Shown here: positions 1 through 10,240 of the stretch, in pieces | Position numbering within the stretch: position 1 is the stretch's first letter | How the letters are laid out: each line of letters opens with the position of its first letter | Assembly (NCBI GenBank): GCA_039566865.1 | Contig: CM076943.1 | Location: 35,162,663 to 35,226,662 of the forward strand | Source: Aurelia coerulea | Lineage: Eukaryota > Cnidaria > Scyphozoa > Semaeostomeae > Ulmaridae | DNA: 64,000 nt | Direction of reading: 5' to 3' | The notes under the pieces: generated by a model | Seen by the model: only the letters and a program-made list of their open reading frames with translations | Database searches by the model: none | What the model was told of the DNA's origin: nothing | Made by a program: the position numbers and the translations under genes

Positions 1-1225
1 TTACTTCTTGTTTTGAAAAGTTTCCTTTCAAACCATTTCACATTCGAATACATGTACACCTTTGAGCCGAATATTAAAACAGTTGAGATCAATGGTATGA
101 CAATGATATAAGATCTGTTCCATATATTCATATTTTCTGCCGTCAATGCAGTTTTCCTGAAAGTGCATTAATGAAACTTTTCCCATCGTTCTCGCATCAT
201 TCTTTTGTCTGTTAACTATCTAAAACTACGAAAACGATCTAATAGATCAAACTACAAATTGTGATAGAGGAAGGTGTATGTAGGTCGCAATCAAACTGCT
301 ACAGTCCGGTATACCGTATTAACAGCGTTGTTTTTTAGTTTCCTAGCGTTAGCGCTATTTTGCAATTTTTTGGTCCAGTATTTGGTTTGATTTTTGTGAA
401 ACCAAATACCCTCCATTAGAAATATTGGGGAAAAAATTACAGATTAATCTACCTTCAATTCAAACCAAATTACTTTCAGTACTAGAAGGAAGATACGTTG
501 AGGAGCAAAAAGATTTTGACTACCCACATGGCCAATAAATGAAACATTTTAAACTGCATACAGTTAACAGATAGCCCAACACGCGAATAGAAACTTATGA
601 AAAGTGTACTAGAGTCTGTTTGACATTAGATGTCTGATCCGGACTGCTAAACTACAAAATGATGTCAAGAGCAATAGCATAATAGAGCAATAGCATGATG
701 CCTTTTTCTTATTTTTTAATTTGTTAGATGTCAGGTTAGATACGCCTAACATCTAACGAGATACAGAATTTACAAGCAAAAAAAAACAACTTATGAAACT
801 TGACGTGGTGGTTGCTTGATAAAAAATATCAAATGCAAAGAGTCGATCATGTAGATGGGAATATATGTGTTGGGTTGTCATAAGCAAAACTGAATTGCCA
901 AAAAGTGTTTAATATCATATTGTTATCAAAGTTTTACGGGAGAATGTATATAGTTTTGGGACATTTTCTGGGGCAGGTGTGTAAATGCGTTTCCATATAT
1001 GACCTTCATTTACCTGGTCCAGTACCCCTCCTCCCTGGGATTTCAGCGATAATTCACATTGCCTTCAGAAGTAACAGGAGAACATTCCTTTCTATTAGAT
1101 CTCAAAATAGACATTTCCCTATTTCATGAAATTCTGAATTGAATGATAGTTTGTACATTTTGTAAAATGTTCAAGTGTGAAGAGAGGTTTTTGAAGCTCT
1201 AACGTCACTCAGCATTGGTAACAAA
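1..1225. other. Unassigned AT-rich DNA
   Basis: I see no gene, tRNA or recognisable element here. Only short shadow reading frames without family features occur. The right edge (1226-1236) is the target-site duplication of the LINE that follows. Confidence 0.6.
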
Positions 1226-1236
1226 ATGTAAAAGAC

Positions 1237-2764
1237 TTTTTTTTTTTTTTTTTTTATAATCTCATAAAAATACAACAACTACAAAAGATTACAAAAACGA
1301 GGCCACAAGGAGAATGGAAATACATATCAACCCTGTGGACATTTAACATATAGTTATAAATCTAAACATTAAAGAAGAAAATTAACTAATACAAACATTT
1401 ACAAAGGGAGGATGTGTCCATGTATTGGGGGTTTGCAGCAGACATCAAAAGCGCTTTGTTGCGTGGACGAATTTTAGAGTAGCCTCGATTATTCTTTTAT
1501 TAACGTCAGGTTGTAACCTTTCATTGCCATACAGAATGAGTTCAACTAATAATTCATTTGAGAGGTTAGAAAATCCACTAGGAGGCAATATTGCATTGAG
1601 ACCATTGAGAAGCTCGCGTCTAGGTTCTTCATAAGATTGGCAAAGCAGCAGGTAATGTTCCGTGTCCTCAACACCATCATTTGCAGGACACATCGGGTCT
1701 ATTGTATCTCTAAAATTGTGCCTAAATTTGTGAGAACTTAATTTGCTGAGGCCGACTCTTAACTGTGTAAGGATAGCTAAACCTTTCGGGTCATGAATCC
1801 CATATACTGGTTTCGAAGGGGGCCGAATTAGAGCTAATACTTTTGATTTAAAAACACTTAGCGAGGATGCCTGTCTAATTTCAGGATGGAGCTTGTCCCA
1901 TTCGTTCAAACAATTTGGGTAAAAACTGTTTTTAAATCTCTCTGTCCTTGCCTTTATTTGCCCAATGACATGATGCTCACGAAGAGAGTACATAGGCTGT
2001 TCAAGTTGTGGTATGGGATGCCTTGTATACTCTGGCGTAACGTTATTTACAATCTTGTAAAACATAACAAGGCGTCTGCTCCAGCGTCGCAGGTTCAAAG
2101 ATTCCCATCCGAGCTCATTGTACAGTTTCTCACGGGATGTCCCTTTCCAAGCACCAGTTACTGCCAACGCAGCAGAGTACTGAACCGATTCTAGCTTCTC
2201 CATTTGGGTATTCAAGATAGTATCATGACTGAATTCACAGATTTTTGCTGGGGTATGGTAGATAACATCACCATAATCTAAATGCGGTCTAACATAGAGT
2301 TTGTACAGCTCATTTAATGTGTGACGTGGCAAGTACTTTGAGAGGTATTTGATCATACCTATTCCCTGTCTAGATTTAGTAAGAGCTGTTTGTATATGGC
2401 TAGCAAATGATAACTTCGAATCTAATATAACACCGAGGTGCTTGTGCTCATCAACTCTCACCACTGGGTTACCTCCAAAAAGAATATCAGGATGATCTGT
2501 TTTGACTCTTTTCGTAGAAAACGTCACTTCCACAGCCTGTTTATTTGGATCAGGATTGAATGACATTCTCCATTTAGACGCCCAAGCTTTTATGATATCT
2601 AGGTCATGATTCATGTCGGAAGCAGTAGCGTTTGAATTATGTGCAATAGTGAAAAGGGACGTATCATCAGCAAAGAGTTTAGCATTGCATCTAAGGTCCT
2701 CGGTCAGGTCGTTAATATACACAAGAAAGAACAAAGGACCAAGGATTGAACCCTGGGGAACGCG
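1237..2764 (-). mobile_element. 5'-truncated poly(A) LINE, family A, copy 1
   Basis: A minus-strand non-LTR retrotransposon. Its poly(A) tail is the T run at 1237-1255. It is bracketed by the 11-bp target duplication ATGTAAAAGAC at 1226-1236 and 2765-2775. The 5' truncation falls exactly at RT motif VPQGS, so endonuclease and N-terminal RT are missing. Two related copies lie at 39962-41078 (+) and 41799-43766 (-). Boundaries are read directly; the mechanism (target-primed reverse transcription) is established for LINEs. Confidence 0.9.
1445..2764 (-). CDS. LINE reverse transcriptase, C-terminal part
   Basis: About 440 open codons of a LINE ORF2. They begin at RT motif VPQGSILGP, followed by the catalytic FADD block (LFADDTSLF), the thumb region (HLGVILDSKLSF, LDYGDVIYH) and a C-terminal cysteine-histidine motif of the form PMCP, then EDTEHYLLLC. 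That tail is shared with the copies at 40.0-40.7 kb and 42.2-43.7 kb, so it is a family character. The frame runs open into flanking DNA up to 2887, but those 41 codons lie outside the target duplication and are not LINE sequence. Missing the polymerase fingers and endonuclease, this copy cannot be functional although it has no stop codon. Confidence 0.85.
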   Translation of the reverse strand, partial: RVPQGSILGPLFFLVYINDLTEDLRCNAKLFADDTSLFTIAHNSNATASDMNHDLDIIKAWASKWRMSFNPDPNKQAVEVTFSTKRVKTDHPDILFGGNPVVRVDEHKHLGVILDSKLSFASHIQTALTKSRQGIGMIKYLSKYLPRHTLNELYKLYVRPHLDYGDVIYHTPAKICEFSHDTILNTQMEKLESVQYSAALAVTGAWKGTSREKLYNELGWESLNLRRWSRRLVMFYKIVNNVTPEYTRHPIPQLEQPMYSLREHHVIGQIKARTERFKNSFYPNCLNEWDKLHPEIRQASSLSVFKSKVLALIRPPSKPVYGIHDPKGLAILTQLRVGLSKLSSHKFRHNFRDTIDPMCPANDGVEDTEHYLLLCQSYEEPRRELLNGLNAILPPSGFSNLSNELLVELILYGNERLQPDVNKRIIEATLKFVHATKRF

Positions 2765-2775
2765 ATGTAAAAGAC

Positions 2776-4391
2776 TCACTCGATCCAAAAAAATTGTAGT
2801 ATAACTAAAAGGTCTACTGCCGAAAATTTTCCGTGACTTTTGGCACAAATATCTTGGCCTACACTTCTGTCCAATTAGACATTCCACAGCACTGAATAGA
2901 TAACGGTTATGGTTCGTTTGATGTCCTTGAGCAACTCAAGCATCGCAGCTCACAGCAGCTCACTGACTCCTGGTATTCTCATTTTCGAATGGGTAGTATT
3001 TGTTCGTAATATTACACACTTGCCGGGACCAGCAGCTTCAAATGTTTACACACCCAACTTATCGGGACATGGTGTGTAAGCGTTCCGGAGTGTTTTTCAG
3101 AAGTACAACTCATGTAATACAACACTAGGCACATTTACATTGCATTTCCCACTCTGTTGAGACGGGATTGCCATGGGAACACACAAAAAAACTTTGGTCC
3201 CGCTAAGTTGGCATTTCAACTTTTTTTAGTGTAAGTTTTTCACCAACTTCACGGGACCTAACAAAGATGCATTTTTTGACGTTTCTACATGGTAAGGACA
3301 TCGAAAATTGACAGAAAATTAGTGGGACCCTGGGTAAGTCCCGCCAATCACCAATGTCCCTCTAAGGTAGGTGTGTAACACAATGGATGTCCCGCTAATG
3401 TAGCAGATATAAGAACATACATACATACATACATACATACCACAGTAAGGATAATATACCGCCCCTGTATGGCGTATTCACCACAGTAGTGCGTATAGGT
3501 TCGCTAGTGTGAGGGTGGAATCCATGCAGTCTATATCATCAGAGACATCCAATGTGGAGTCACGATAATCTATTGTTCTGCCATTTTGTTTTGACTAAAA
3601 TCTCCGGCATGGACTTTGCATGGTTTTCACAAGGGAGTTTGCGCTAAAGAATAATTGAAATATATTGTTTAGTACAATGAGACATTAAATTTCCCATTGT
3701 TAAAGGCCTCTTTCTAAGTCAAAATGTATGCCAAAAACCAGAGGCATTTCTCTGTGCTGAGGATCTTCTGAAAATAGGCACTCAGATTGACCCTGGCATC
3801 TACGCATTCGCGACTTTCAGGCCTATTAAAAACTATTGTAAAGTCCTGCCTACGAAACTGCTTTATAAGAAACACAGACTCAGACTCTTTTTGCAATAAC
3901 AATGAAAAAGCAAAAGAGTAATTAAGGGAGAAAAATAGGCTGGAGTCAAAAAGTGGAACTTTACTTTACTGCAGTTAAGTCCGGGACTAAGAAACTTTCA
4001 ATAGGAAATTTCACAGGAATGTTCCTCAACCTTTCAATGACTCTTCCAATCTTTTGTATGCTTTTTAGTAAGGGGCCATCAACATTCAATGTTTGTATTT
4101 TTCACAGCATTGGGCTGAACAGATCGGATACTGTTTGGAACCCCTGCCATCTGCCCATTGGTGGCCTTCTGACAAAGGTGCCTCCAACCTGCCTAAAATA
4201 TGGCATAGGCCTAAAATCAAGTTCAAGTATGTTGATAATGATAATTGCCTATGATATGTCAATATAGCTTTGATAGTAGCCAACATGGATTGATAGTAGA
4301 ATCGGAGAATTTTATATTTTTACCTTTTTCATCTTTCATTTTTTATGGTCTGAGCACAGTCGACCCAGGGCACTGTGATCCAGATTTCCAT
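2776..4391. other. Unassigned DNA with a CATA microsatellite
   Basis: No gene recognised. A short (CATA)n tract lies at 3414-3440. The part around 3190-3400 repeats short phrases such as TCCCGCTAA, which suggests a decayed low-copy repeat. Small reading frames at 3714-4286 show no family features. Confidence 0.5.
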
Positions 4392-4970
4392 TTTAGTGTA
4401 ATTACGCTGAAATGCAAATATCAGAATGGTGTAAAATTGATTTTTCTATTGTTAACCGTAGCCTGAGGTTTGCCATAACCCAAAAATTTTTCAAATCAGA
4501 CAAATAAGTGCTGAGAAAACATTATTTCAAGTTGGGCCTAAAAAGTGTACTTCAGGCTTCTTTGTAGCACAGCAAAGTATAGCCTGATATCCAGACCCGA
4601 TTTCAAAAGAAATAGTGGTCTGTTAAACACGGCCAAAAAGCTTGTTCAAGCCTCGCTTAAATATTGCTCAGACAGAATCCAAGGTTTTGATGGAAATTTA
4701 TGCGAATAATTTACTGATATTTGTAAACAAACCAATTATCCATGTAGTTCTTTGAAAATTTTCTGAAAAAGGAATATTGCAGTTTGAATATGACTGGATT
4801 ACTTGTTGTTCCACCTTGCATAGAAATGTAATTTCAGCAAATCTAATCTCCACAGGATTGCATGCCCTTGGGTCAGAGATTAATTTTCTATGCAAAGCAG
4901 AACAAAGAGTAATTAAATCATTAATGTCAAAGGACTACATGGACAAATGGTTTATTTATGATCTGCCAAA

Positions 4971-5612
4971 AGACCAAAAATAAGGTTAAAGCTTTTTCAA
5001 GGGTTGCAAGAAACCTTGACTCTCAAAAAGCTAGCCTGCTATATAACTCATTTATACTAACAAATTTTAACTATTGCCCACTCATCTGGATGTTCAGTGG
5101 AAAAACAGCCAACGATGAAGTCAATCGGGTTCATAAGCGTGCCCTGAGAGTGCTGCTAAATGATTTTGACTCCAGTTTTGAAGAACTCTTACACAGGAAC
5201 GAGGAAATCACAATACATGTAAAAAATTTGCAAAAACTTATGCTAGAGGTATACAAATGTATTACTTCTGGAAACCCCTTCTTTCTGTGGGAGTTCTTCA
5301 ATAGAAAAGTGCTTCCATATAATTTAAGAATAAACGATCTCCTCCAACTTCCTAAAACCAGGACTAATAAATATGGAAACGAGTCTCTTTCGTATAGGGG
5401 TAGCATGGTTTGGAATCGGCTTCCAGACCAATATAAAGCTGCGAAAAGCGATGATGAATTCAAAATGAAAATCAGAAGTTGGAAGGGATCCGGATGTAAC
5501 TGCCGTATTTGTGTAATATAGCTTAATTTCAGACATTGTAAATAGGGTAGAGTTGGCCTTTGTTAGCATTAGCTATTCTCTCTAGCCAACTGTAAATAAA
5601 TTGTATTATTAT
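4971..5612 (+). mobile_element. 5'-truncated LINE with (ATT)n tail, family F, copy 1
   Basis: RT C-terminal coding sequence followed by a 3' UTR ending in TGTATTATTATTA. The same 3' UTR style (TGTAAATAGG, then CCAACTGTAAAT, then ATT repeats) occurs at 29120-29247, so these are one family. The tail was the landing site of the Penelope-like element. Confidence 0.75.
4973..5521 (+). pseudogene. LINE RT C-terminal fragment (family F)
   Basis: About 180 open codons corresponding to the region behind the RT palm. They contain the FNYCPLIWMF block, the RVHKRALR helix, the YNLR and LQLPKTRTNKYG segments and a cysteine-rich end, GCNCRICVI. Copies at 25.75-27.95 kb (+), 26.19-26.75 kb (-) and 34.7-36.0 kb (-) share all these landmarks. 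No catalytic RT motif or endonuclease remains, so this is a dead fragment. Upstream codons from 4958 belong to the MITE arm, not the LINE. Confidence 0.8.
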
Positions 5613-5934
5613 TATAAACTAAACCACTTTCAAAGTAAAACAGAAATTAAAATGATAAAAAACACAACTGTTTCAGGGCAGACGTTTCGATATAAAATCT
5701 TCTTCAGTGTATTTACAATCCTAGACAGCCAAGTATTTATACTAAAATTTACATAAAAATAGTTTCTATACCCTAGACAAATAAAAGAAAAGAAAAGAAT
5801 ATTATTTTAGAATACTATCAACAAGATAAACATAAAAGAATGTTTTTATATTACATATAGACAAAGCCGCAAAAAACAAGGCATGAATTTCTTTCCACAA
5901 AACTCCCCAATGACCTTACTCGAAGATGTTTTGC

Positions 5935-5965
<31 letters not shown>

Positions 5966-6417
5966 GGATTTGAATAGAAAGAAACGATCTCTAAATCTTA
6001 TAGACAAGGGACTGAAAGCTCTTCGCGACAACAACTTTTACAACCCGAGACAACAGGCAAGGGATATCGGCCATTGACCCTCCAAAGATTTGCTTAAATT
6101 GCTAAATCCAGGATAGCTCGATAGGGAATTCCACCCCACCACTACGTGTAATTATACACGAAGTCAACAAGCCGACATCCCTGCCATTGTGTTGCCCAAG
6201 GTTTTCAATGCAATGGTATGAGAACTAGGCAGTACCACAAGCAAACATATCCAGCTCAACATCAGCCGCCCTCTCGTTTAGGCCATTTGGTGCAAACAAA
6301 CCCAATTTGTATTGCCAAAAGAGCTCTTTCCTACGAAGCGAGTACACATCCTGTGCTCCGTCGATGATACGAATAATGACGGAGAAGTCACCCTGATGGC
6401 CTTCCTCGAAAAAATGA
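5613..6417 (-). repeat. Downstream pseudo-LTR of the Penelope-like element
   Basis: 805 bp repeated directly at 9258-10062. It contains the last 64 codons of the ORF, a 3' UTR with an internal homopolymer (A run on the coding strand, about 5938-5965) and a hammerhead-like core near its 3' end. It ends at the junction with the LINE tail. Confidence 0.9.
5667..5719 (-). ncRNA. Hammerhead-ribozyme-like core, downstream pseudo-LTR
   Basis: Read on the minus strand: CTGAAGA (5707-5701), a short AT-rich helix II (GAT with ATC), then GAAACGTC (5688-5681). These are the conserved CUGANGA and GAAA boxes followed by a GUC cleavage triplet. Helix III would be only AC with GU and no loop, the minimal arrangement reported for ribozymes of Penelope-like elements. 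Helix I can form from ATTGT (5719-5715) and ACAGT (5671-5667) plus two core-proximal pairs. One extra A between the core and helix II and the weak helices lower confidence in activity. Confidence 0.55.
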
Positions 6418-9227
6418 GCGAAAAAACTTGCCTGTGGGACTGCCTTTCCCGTATCAAGAGCACCAGTATTGCGTTTCTGCTTGTACGTCCGAAAATATGA
6501 TTTGTAGACATTAAATCTTTGACGAAATTTTGTTTTTGTGCTGCCAACATACTTTTTGTTACAACATGTACATTGCAACATATAAACTACGTTTATCGAA
6601 TTGCAATCGTACGCCCCCGACAAATTCTTAAAAGATCGCGAATCATTCGCATTAGAAAAACTGGAGCCCTCTCTGATGATAGGGCAGATTAGACATCTCC
6701 TACCATTGCATTTAAAAGTTCCCTTTGGCATCAGCTCCTGATCTTGAGTTTGCAATTTAGCGCGAACCAAAGTATCTTTAAGGTTTTTTGCCCTTCTAAA
6801 TGAAACGAAAATTTTTCCGGCAAATAGTTTGCGATGTTCGTCATCGATAAGAAGAATATTTGCGCAATTTTGCAAAATATTGCTGACCCCCTGAAGTGCC
6901 GGATGGTAAGTTAGAACCAACGGTATCCTCGTGTCATCCTTCTGCTTGGAATTTCTATTTAACAGGTTTTCTCTATCCAAGCTTCTAACTTTGTCTAGTT
7001 GACTGTCGATTTCCCCTTCTTGATACCCCCGCCCAATAAGCCATGACTTTAAATTTCCCATCCGTTCGTTAAAAAATGAGTCCTCAGAACAAATGCGCCT
7101 AATGCGAAGGGCCTGACCATATGGAATGCCCTTTTTGGTGTGGTAAGGATGACAAGAGGAACGATGCAGGAGCTGATGCGTATCAGTCGGTTTCGTGTAG
7201 AGATCTGTAACCAACTTACTACCTTCTCTGATGACCTTAGTGTCAAGAAAGTTGATGCTCTCCTTAGACCATTCAGCTGTAAATTTAATGGAATGGTGTG
7301 CAGTGTTGAGGTATTCTACAAATTCCGAAAGTTTCTCTTCCCCATGGGTCCAAATTAAGAAAACGTCGTCAATGTACCGCCACCACAGCCAAGGTTTGCA
7401 GCTGGAGCCACTCAGAAGTTTTTCCTCCAGGTCTGCTAAGAACAAAATCGCATATGATGGCGCACATTTGGTGCCTATTGCTGTACCCCTCAGCTGATGA
7501 TAAAACGCCCCATTAAACTCAAAAAAGTTATTCTTAAGTACTACCTCTGCAAGCTCTACAAGGGATTCCGTAGAAACAGACTGATTATTTCTAGAGTTTA
7601 AAATATCACGTAGAGCCCTCAATCCCTCGTCATGCGGTATACTTGGGTAAAGCCCAACAACATCAATGGTACAAAGAATAGCGTCCTCTGGAAGCCCGTC
7701 TAATGACGCAATTTTTTGCAAAAAGTGGTTCGTGTCTTTAATGTATGAACGAACACTTTTTGCAAGGGGTTGTAAATGGTAATCCAAAAATTCCGAAACG
7801 TTCTCTGTGTAAAAACCAGAGTTAGAAATGACAGGCCTTCCAGGAACACTATTTAGCCTTTTGTGGATCTTTGGCAGCAAGTAAAATCGTCCAAGCTTGG
7901 GATTATTGACCATCAAATATTCCAATGTTTTGTCGTCAATTTCCCCTCGCTCTCTAACCCTACCAACTGCCTGATTGACAATAGCGTGAAGATGGTCCGA
8001 AGGATCCTTATCAAGTTTGCAATACACTGCAGGGTCCCCCAGTTGGCCATCTGCCTCTTTGACGTAGTCCTCCCGATCCCACACGACCACCCCAGAACCC
8101 TTGTCCGCCTCCTTGATAACGATCGATCGGTCCGATTTAAGACTATTTAAAGCTGATAGTTCCTCCTTCGTAAGGTTACTAGAATTTCTACCATCTACCG
8201 ATATTTTCATGAGCTCGTCTTCTAATTTAGACAGGTAGACCTCTATAGCTACATCTTTATGTCTAGGATTGAATTTACTACGAGGCCTAAAAGCAGGAAT
8301 CTCTGAAAAATCTTCACTATCCCTAAAGAACCACTTAAGTCTTAATCTTCTACCAAAATTTTTCAGATCTATTTTGATTTGTGAAAAGTCTACCTCTTTT
8401 GGAGTACTAACAAACTTAAGACCTTTGGATAAAACTGATATTTCCGCCTCGCTTAGTGCACGTTTGGAAAGATTAACGACTTTGTCATTTACAAAACGAC
8501 CTACCATACGACCATTATTATCTACATTAGCTAAAAACACATCAGTAGCATCACCACTCTCTTCCACTTGGTTGCTTGCTGCACCTCGCGTTCTTGATCT
8601 CTCTAATAAGTTTGGGGGTGGATTCTCAAAATTATCTTCCAGTAATTGCATTCTCACTGCATCAAGATTAAGACTGTCGTTACGAATGACAACACCTTGA
8701 TCTGCACCCTCCGAATCTTCTTCACCCCTGTCCAAAAATGATGCTACGTCCTTGAAAAATGAAATGGTCTCCCATAGATTACTCTCTTTACCTTTGTAGT
8801 TTCTATTGCCAATTAACCTTGATAGTTTTTTGTCTCTTCGATCCCTGAGGTATTGGTTAATTCTTTCTAAGTATCCGACAAGTTCACGAAAGTTGCGCTG
8901 TACATTGGAATAATCCGTTTCACTAGCTAACCATACAGAGGTCCCATTCCAAAATTCAATCTCAAATTTAGAGGATAGTAAGCCATATTCTTTAATTAAA
9001 ACCTCAGTCAAGCCATTTTCAGCAACGACTAACGTGTCATTCCATTGTAAAACAAAATCATCTGATTGCTTACCAATTTGTGCAGTCTTTTTCAACTTTA
9101 GGCCATTCGGAATCACGTTAAAAGCGCGGCATAAACTCAGGAACAACCAGTGGTTTTTGTAGCGTGTGATTTTGCTTGCTAAAGCGAAAAGCTGCTTCTT
9201 CCTTAAGACTTGGCTGTCTTCATTCAT
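6225..9227 (-). CDS. Penelope-like polyprotein: reverse transcriptase plus GIY-YIG endonuclease
   Basis: An uninterrupted 1000-residue ORF, a length I consider full for EN(+) Penelope-like elements. A long N-terminal region (1-440) is followed by LPKIHK (451-456) and RPVIS (464-468). RT motif A is IDVVGLYPSIP (521-531), with the first catalytic Asp; motif B is RGTAIGTKCAP (580-590); motif C is YIDD (618-621); then NFLD (659-662). A cysteine cluster, CNGRRCLIC (840-848), precedes the endonuclease: VYML (881-884), YVGST (893-897), the Arg-rich FRQRF (901-905) and the RRKELFW glutamate (968). All key residues are present. The start is 31 bp inside the upstream pseudo-LTR boundary. The last 64 codons overlap the downstream repeat. 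The product should nick DNA and prime cDNA synthesis in the nucleus. Confidence 0.93.
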   Translation of the reverse strand: MNEDSQVLRKKQLFALASKITRYKNHWLFLSLCRAFNVIPNGLKLKKTAQIGKQSDDFVLQWNDTLVVAENGLTEVLIKEYGLLSSKFEIEFWNGTSVWLASETDYSNVQRNFRELVGYLERINQYLRDRRDKKLSRLIGNRNYKGKESNLWETISFFKDVASFLDRGEEDSEGADQGVVIRNDSLNLDAVRMQLLEDNFENPPPNLLERSRTRGAASNQVEESGDATDVFLANVDNNGRMVGRFVNDKVVNLSKRALSEAEISVLSKGLKFVSTPKEVDFSQIKIDLKNFGRRLRLKWFFRDSEDFSEIPAFRPRSKFNPRHKDVAIEVYLSKLEDELMKISVDGRNSSNLTKEELSALNSLKSDRSIVIKEADKGSGVVVWDREDYVKEADGQLGDPAVYCKLDKDPSDHLHAIVNQAVGRVRERGEIDDKTLEYLMVNNPKLGRFYLLPKIHKRLNSVPGRPVISNSGFYTENVSEFLDYHLQPLAKSVRSYIKDTNHFLQKIASLDGLPEDAILCTIDVVGLYPSIPHDEGLRALRDILNSRNNQSVSTESLVELAEVVLKNNFFEFNGAFYHQLRGTAIGTKCAPSYAILFLADLEEKLLSGSSCKPWLWWRYIDDVFLIWTHGEEKLSEFVEYLNTAHHSIKFTAEWSKESINFLDTKVIREGSKLVTDLYTKPTDTHQLLHRSSCHPYHTKKGIPYGQALRIRRICSEDSFFNERMGNLKSWLIGRGYQEGEIDSQLDKVRSLDRENLLNRNSKQKDDTRIPLVLTYHPALQGVSNILQNCANILLIDDEHRKLFAGKIFVSFRRAKNLKDTLVRAKLQTQDQELMPKGTFKCNGRRCLICPIIREGSSFSNANDSRSFKNLSGAYDCNSINVVYMLQCTCCNKKYVGSTKTKFRQRFNVYKSYFRTYKQKRNTGALDTGKAVPQASFFAHFFEEGHQGDFSVIIRIIDGAQDVYSLRRKELFWQYKLGLFAPNGLNERAADVELDMFACGTA

Positions 9228-9257
9228 CTTTGACCCTCTCCAATTGGAAACAAATAA

Positions 9258-10062
9258 TATAAACTAAACCACTTTCAAAGTAAAACAGAAATTAAAATGA
9301 TAAAAAACACAACTGTTTCAGGGCAGACGTTTCGATATAAAATCTTCTTCAGTGTATTTACAATCCTAGACAGCCAAGTATTTATACTAAAATTTACATA
9401 AAAATAGTTTCTATACCCTAGACAAATAAAAGAAAAGAAAAGAATATTATTTTAGAATACTATCAACAAGATAAACATAAAAGAATGTTTTTATATTACA
9501 TATAGACAAAGCCGCAAAAAACAAGGCATGAATTTCTTTCCACAAAACTCCCCAATGACCTTACTCGAAGATGTTTTGCCCCTTTTTTTTTTTGTTTTTT
9601 TTTTTTTTTTGGATTTGAATAGAAAGAAACGATCTCTAAATCTTATAGACAAGGGACTGAAAGCTCTTCGCGACAACAACTTTTACAACCCGAGACAACA
9701 GGCAAGGGATATCGGCCATTGACCCTCCAAAGATTTGCTTAAATTGCTAAATCCAGGATAGCTCGATAGGGAATTCCACCCCACCACTACGTGTAATTAT
9801 ACACGAAGTCAACAAGCCGACATCCCTGCCATTGTGTTGCCCAAGGTTTTCAATGCAATGGTATGAGAACTAGGCAGTACCACAAGCAAACATATCCAGC
9901 TCAACATCAGCCGCCCTCTCGTTTAGGCCATTTGGTGCAAACAAACCCAATTTGTATTGCCAAAAGAGCTCTTTCCTACGAAGCGAGTACACATCCTGTG
10001 CTCCGTCGATGATACGAATAATGACGGAGAAGTCACCCTGATGGCCTTCCTCGAAAAAATGA
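9258..10062 (-). repeat. Upstream pseudo-LTR (5'-truncated tandem copy)
   Basis: The partner of 5613-6417. It is the terminal piece of an upstream tandem unit, placed so that its 3' UTR becomes the 5' leader of the full-length ORF. The homopolymer has a single interrupting base (G on the plus strand, near 9595). Confidence 0.9.
9312..9364 (-). ncRNA. Hammerhead-ribozyme-like core, upstream pseudo-LTR
   Basis: The identical second copy: core boxes at 9352-9346 (CTGAAGA) and 9333-9326 (GAAACGTC). It lies about 100 nt upstream of the Penelope ORF start, so cleavage would define the 5' end of a unit-length transcript. The two copies are 3645 bp apart, exactly one element length. Confidence 0.55.
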
Positions 10063-10240
10063 TCGAATTTTTGTATTATTATTATTATTATTTACAAAAA
10101 TCAGCAAATTATTTTCATAAATTTCTATCATAACCTTGGATTCTGAGCAATATTGTAACGAGGCTAGAACAAGCTTTTTGGTGGTGTTTGACAGACCACT
10201 ATTTCTTTTGAAATTGGGTCTGGTTATCAGGCTAAGCAAG

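Larger units (their letters stand above)
5613..10070 (-). mobile_element. Penelope-like retroelement, GIY-YIG type, with pseudo-LTRs
   Basis: A minus-strand element made of one full copy (9257 down to 5613) preceded by the last 805 bp of another copy (10062-9258). This partial-tandem layout is typical of Penelope-like elements. Candidate target duplication TTGTATTATTATTA lies at 5601-5614 and 10071-10084, but it falls in a microsatellite so its length is uncertain. Eight extra bases (10063-10070) sit at the truncated end. The two 805-bp repeats share register throughout (offset 3645), and the only difference I noticed is one base in the homopolymer. This suggests recent insertion. Confidence 0.9.

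Noticed and set aside
905..1129. 74-codon frame at the window start
   Set aside because: No motif, splice context or composition distinct from surrounding AT-rich DNA.
2765..2887. N-terminal extension of the first LINE A frame
   Set aside because: It lies outside the target-site duplication, so these codons are flanking DNA read in frame by chance.
5846..6077. Small frames with lysine or phenylalanine runs
   Set aside because: They translate the homopolymer in the Penelope pseudo-LTR; the same pair reappears at 9491-9722 because the repeat is duplicated.
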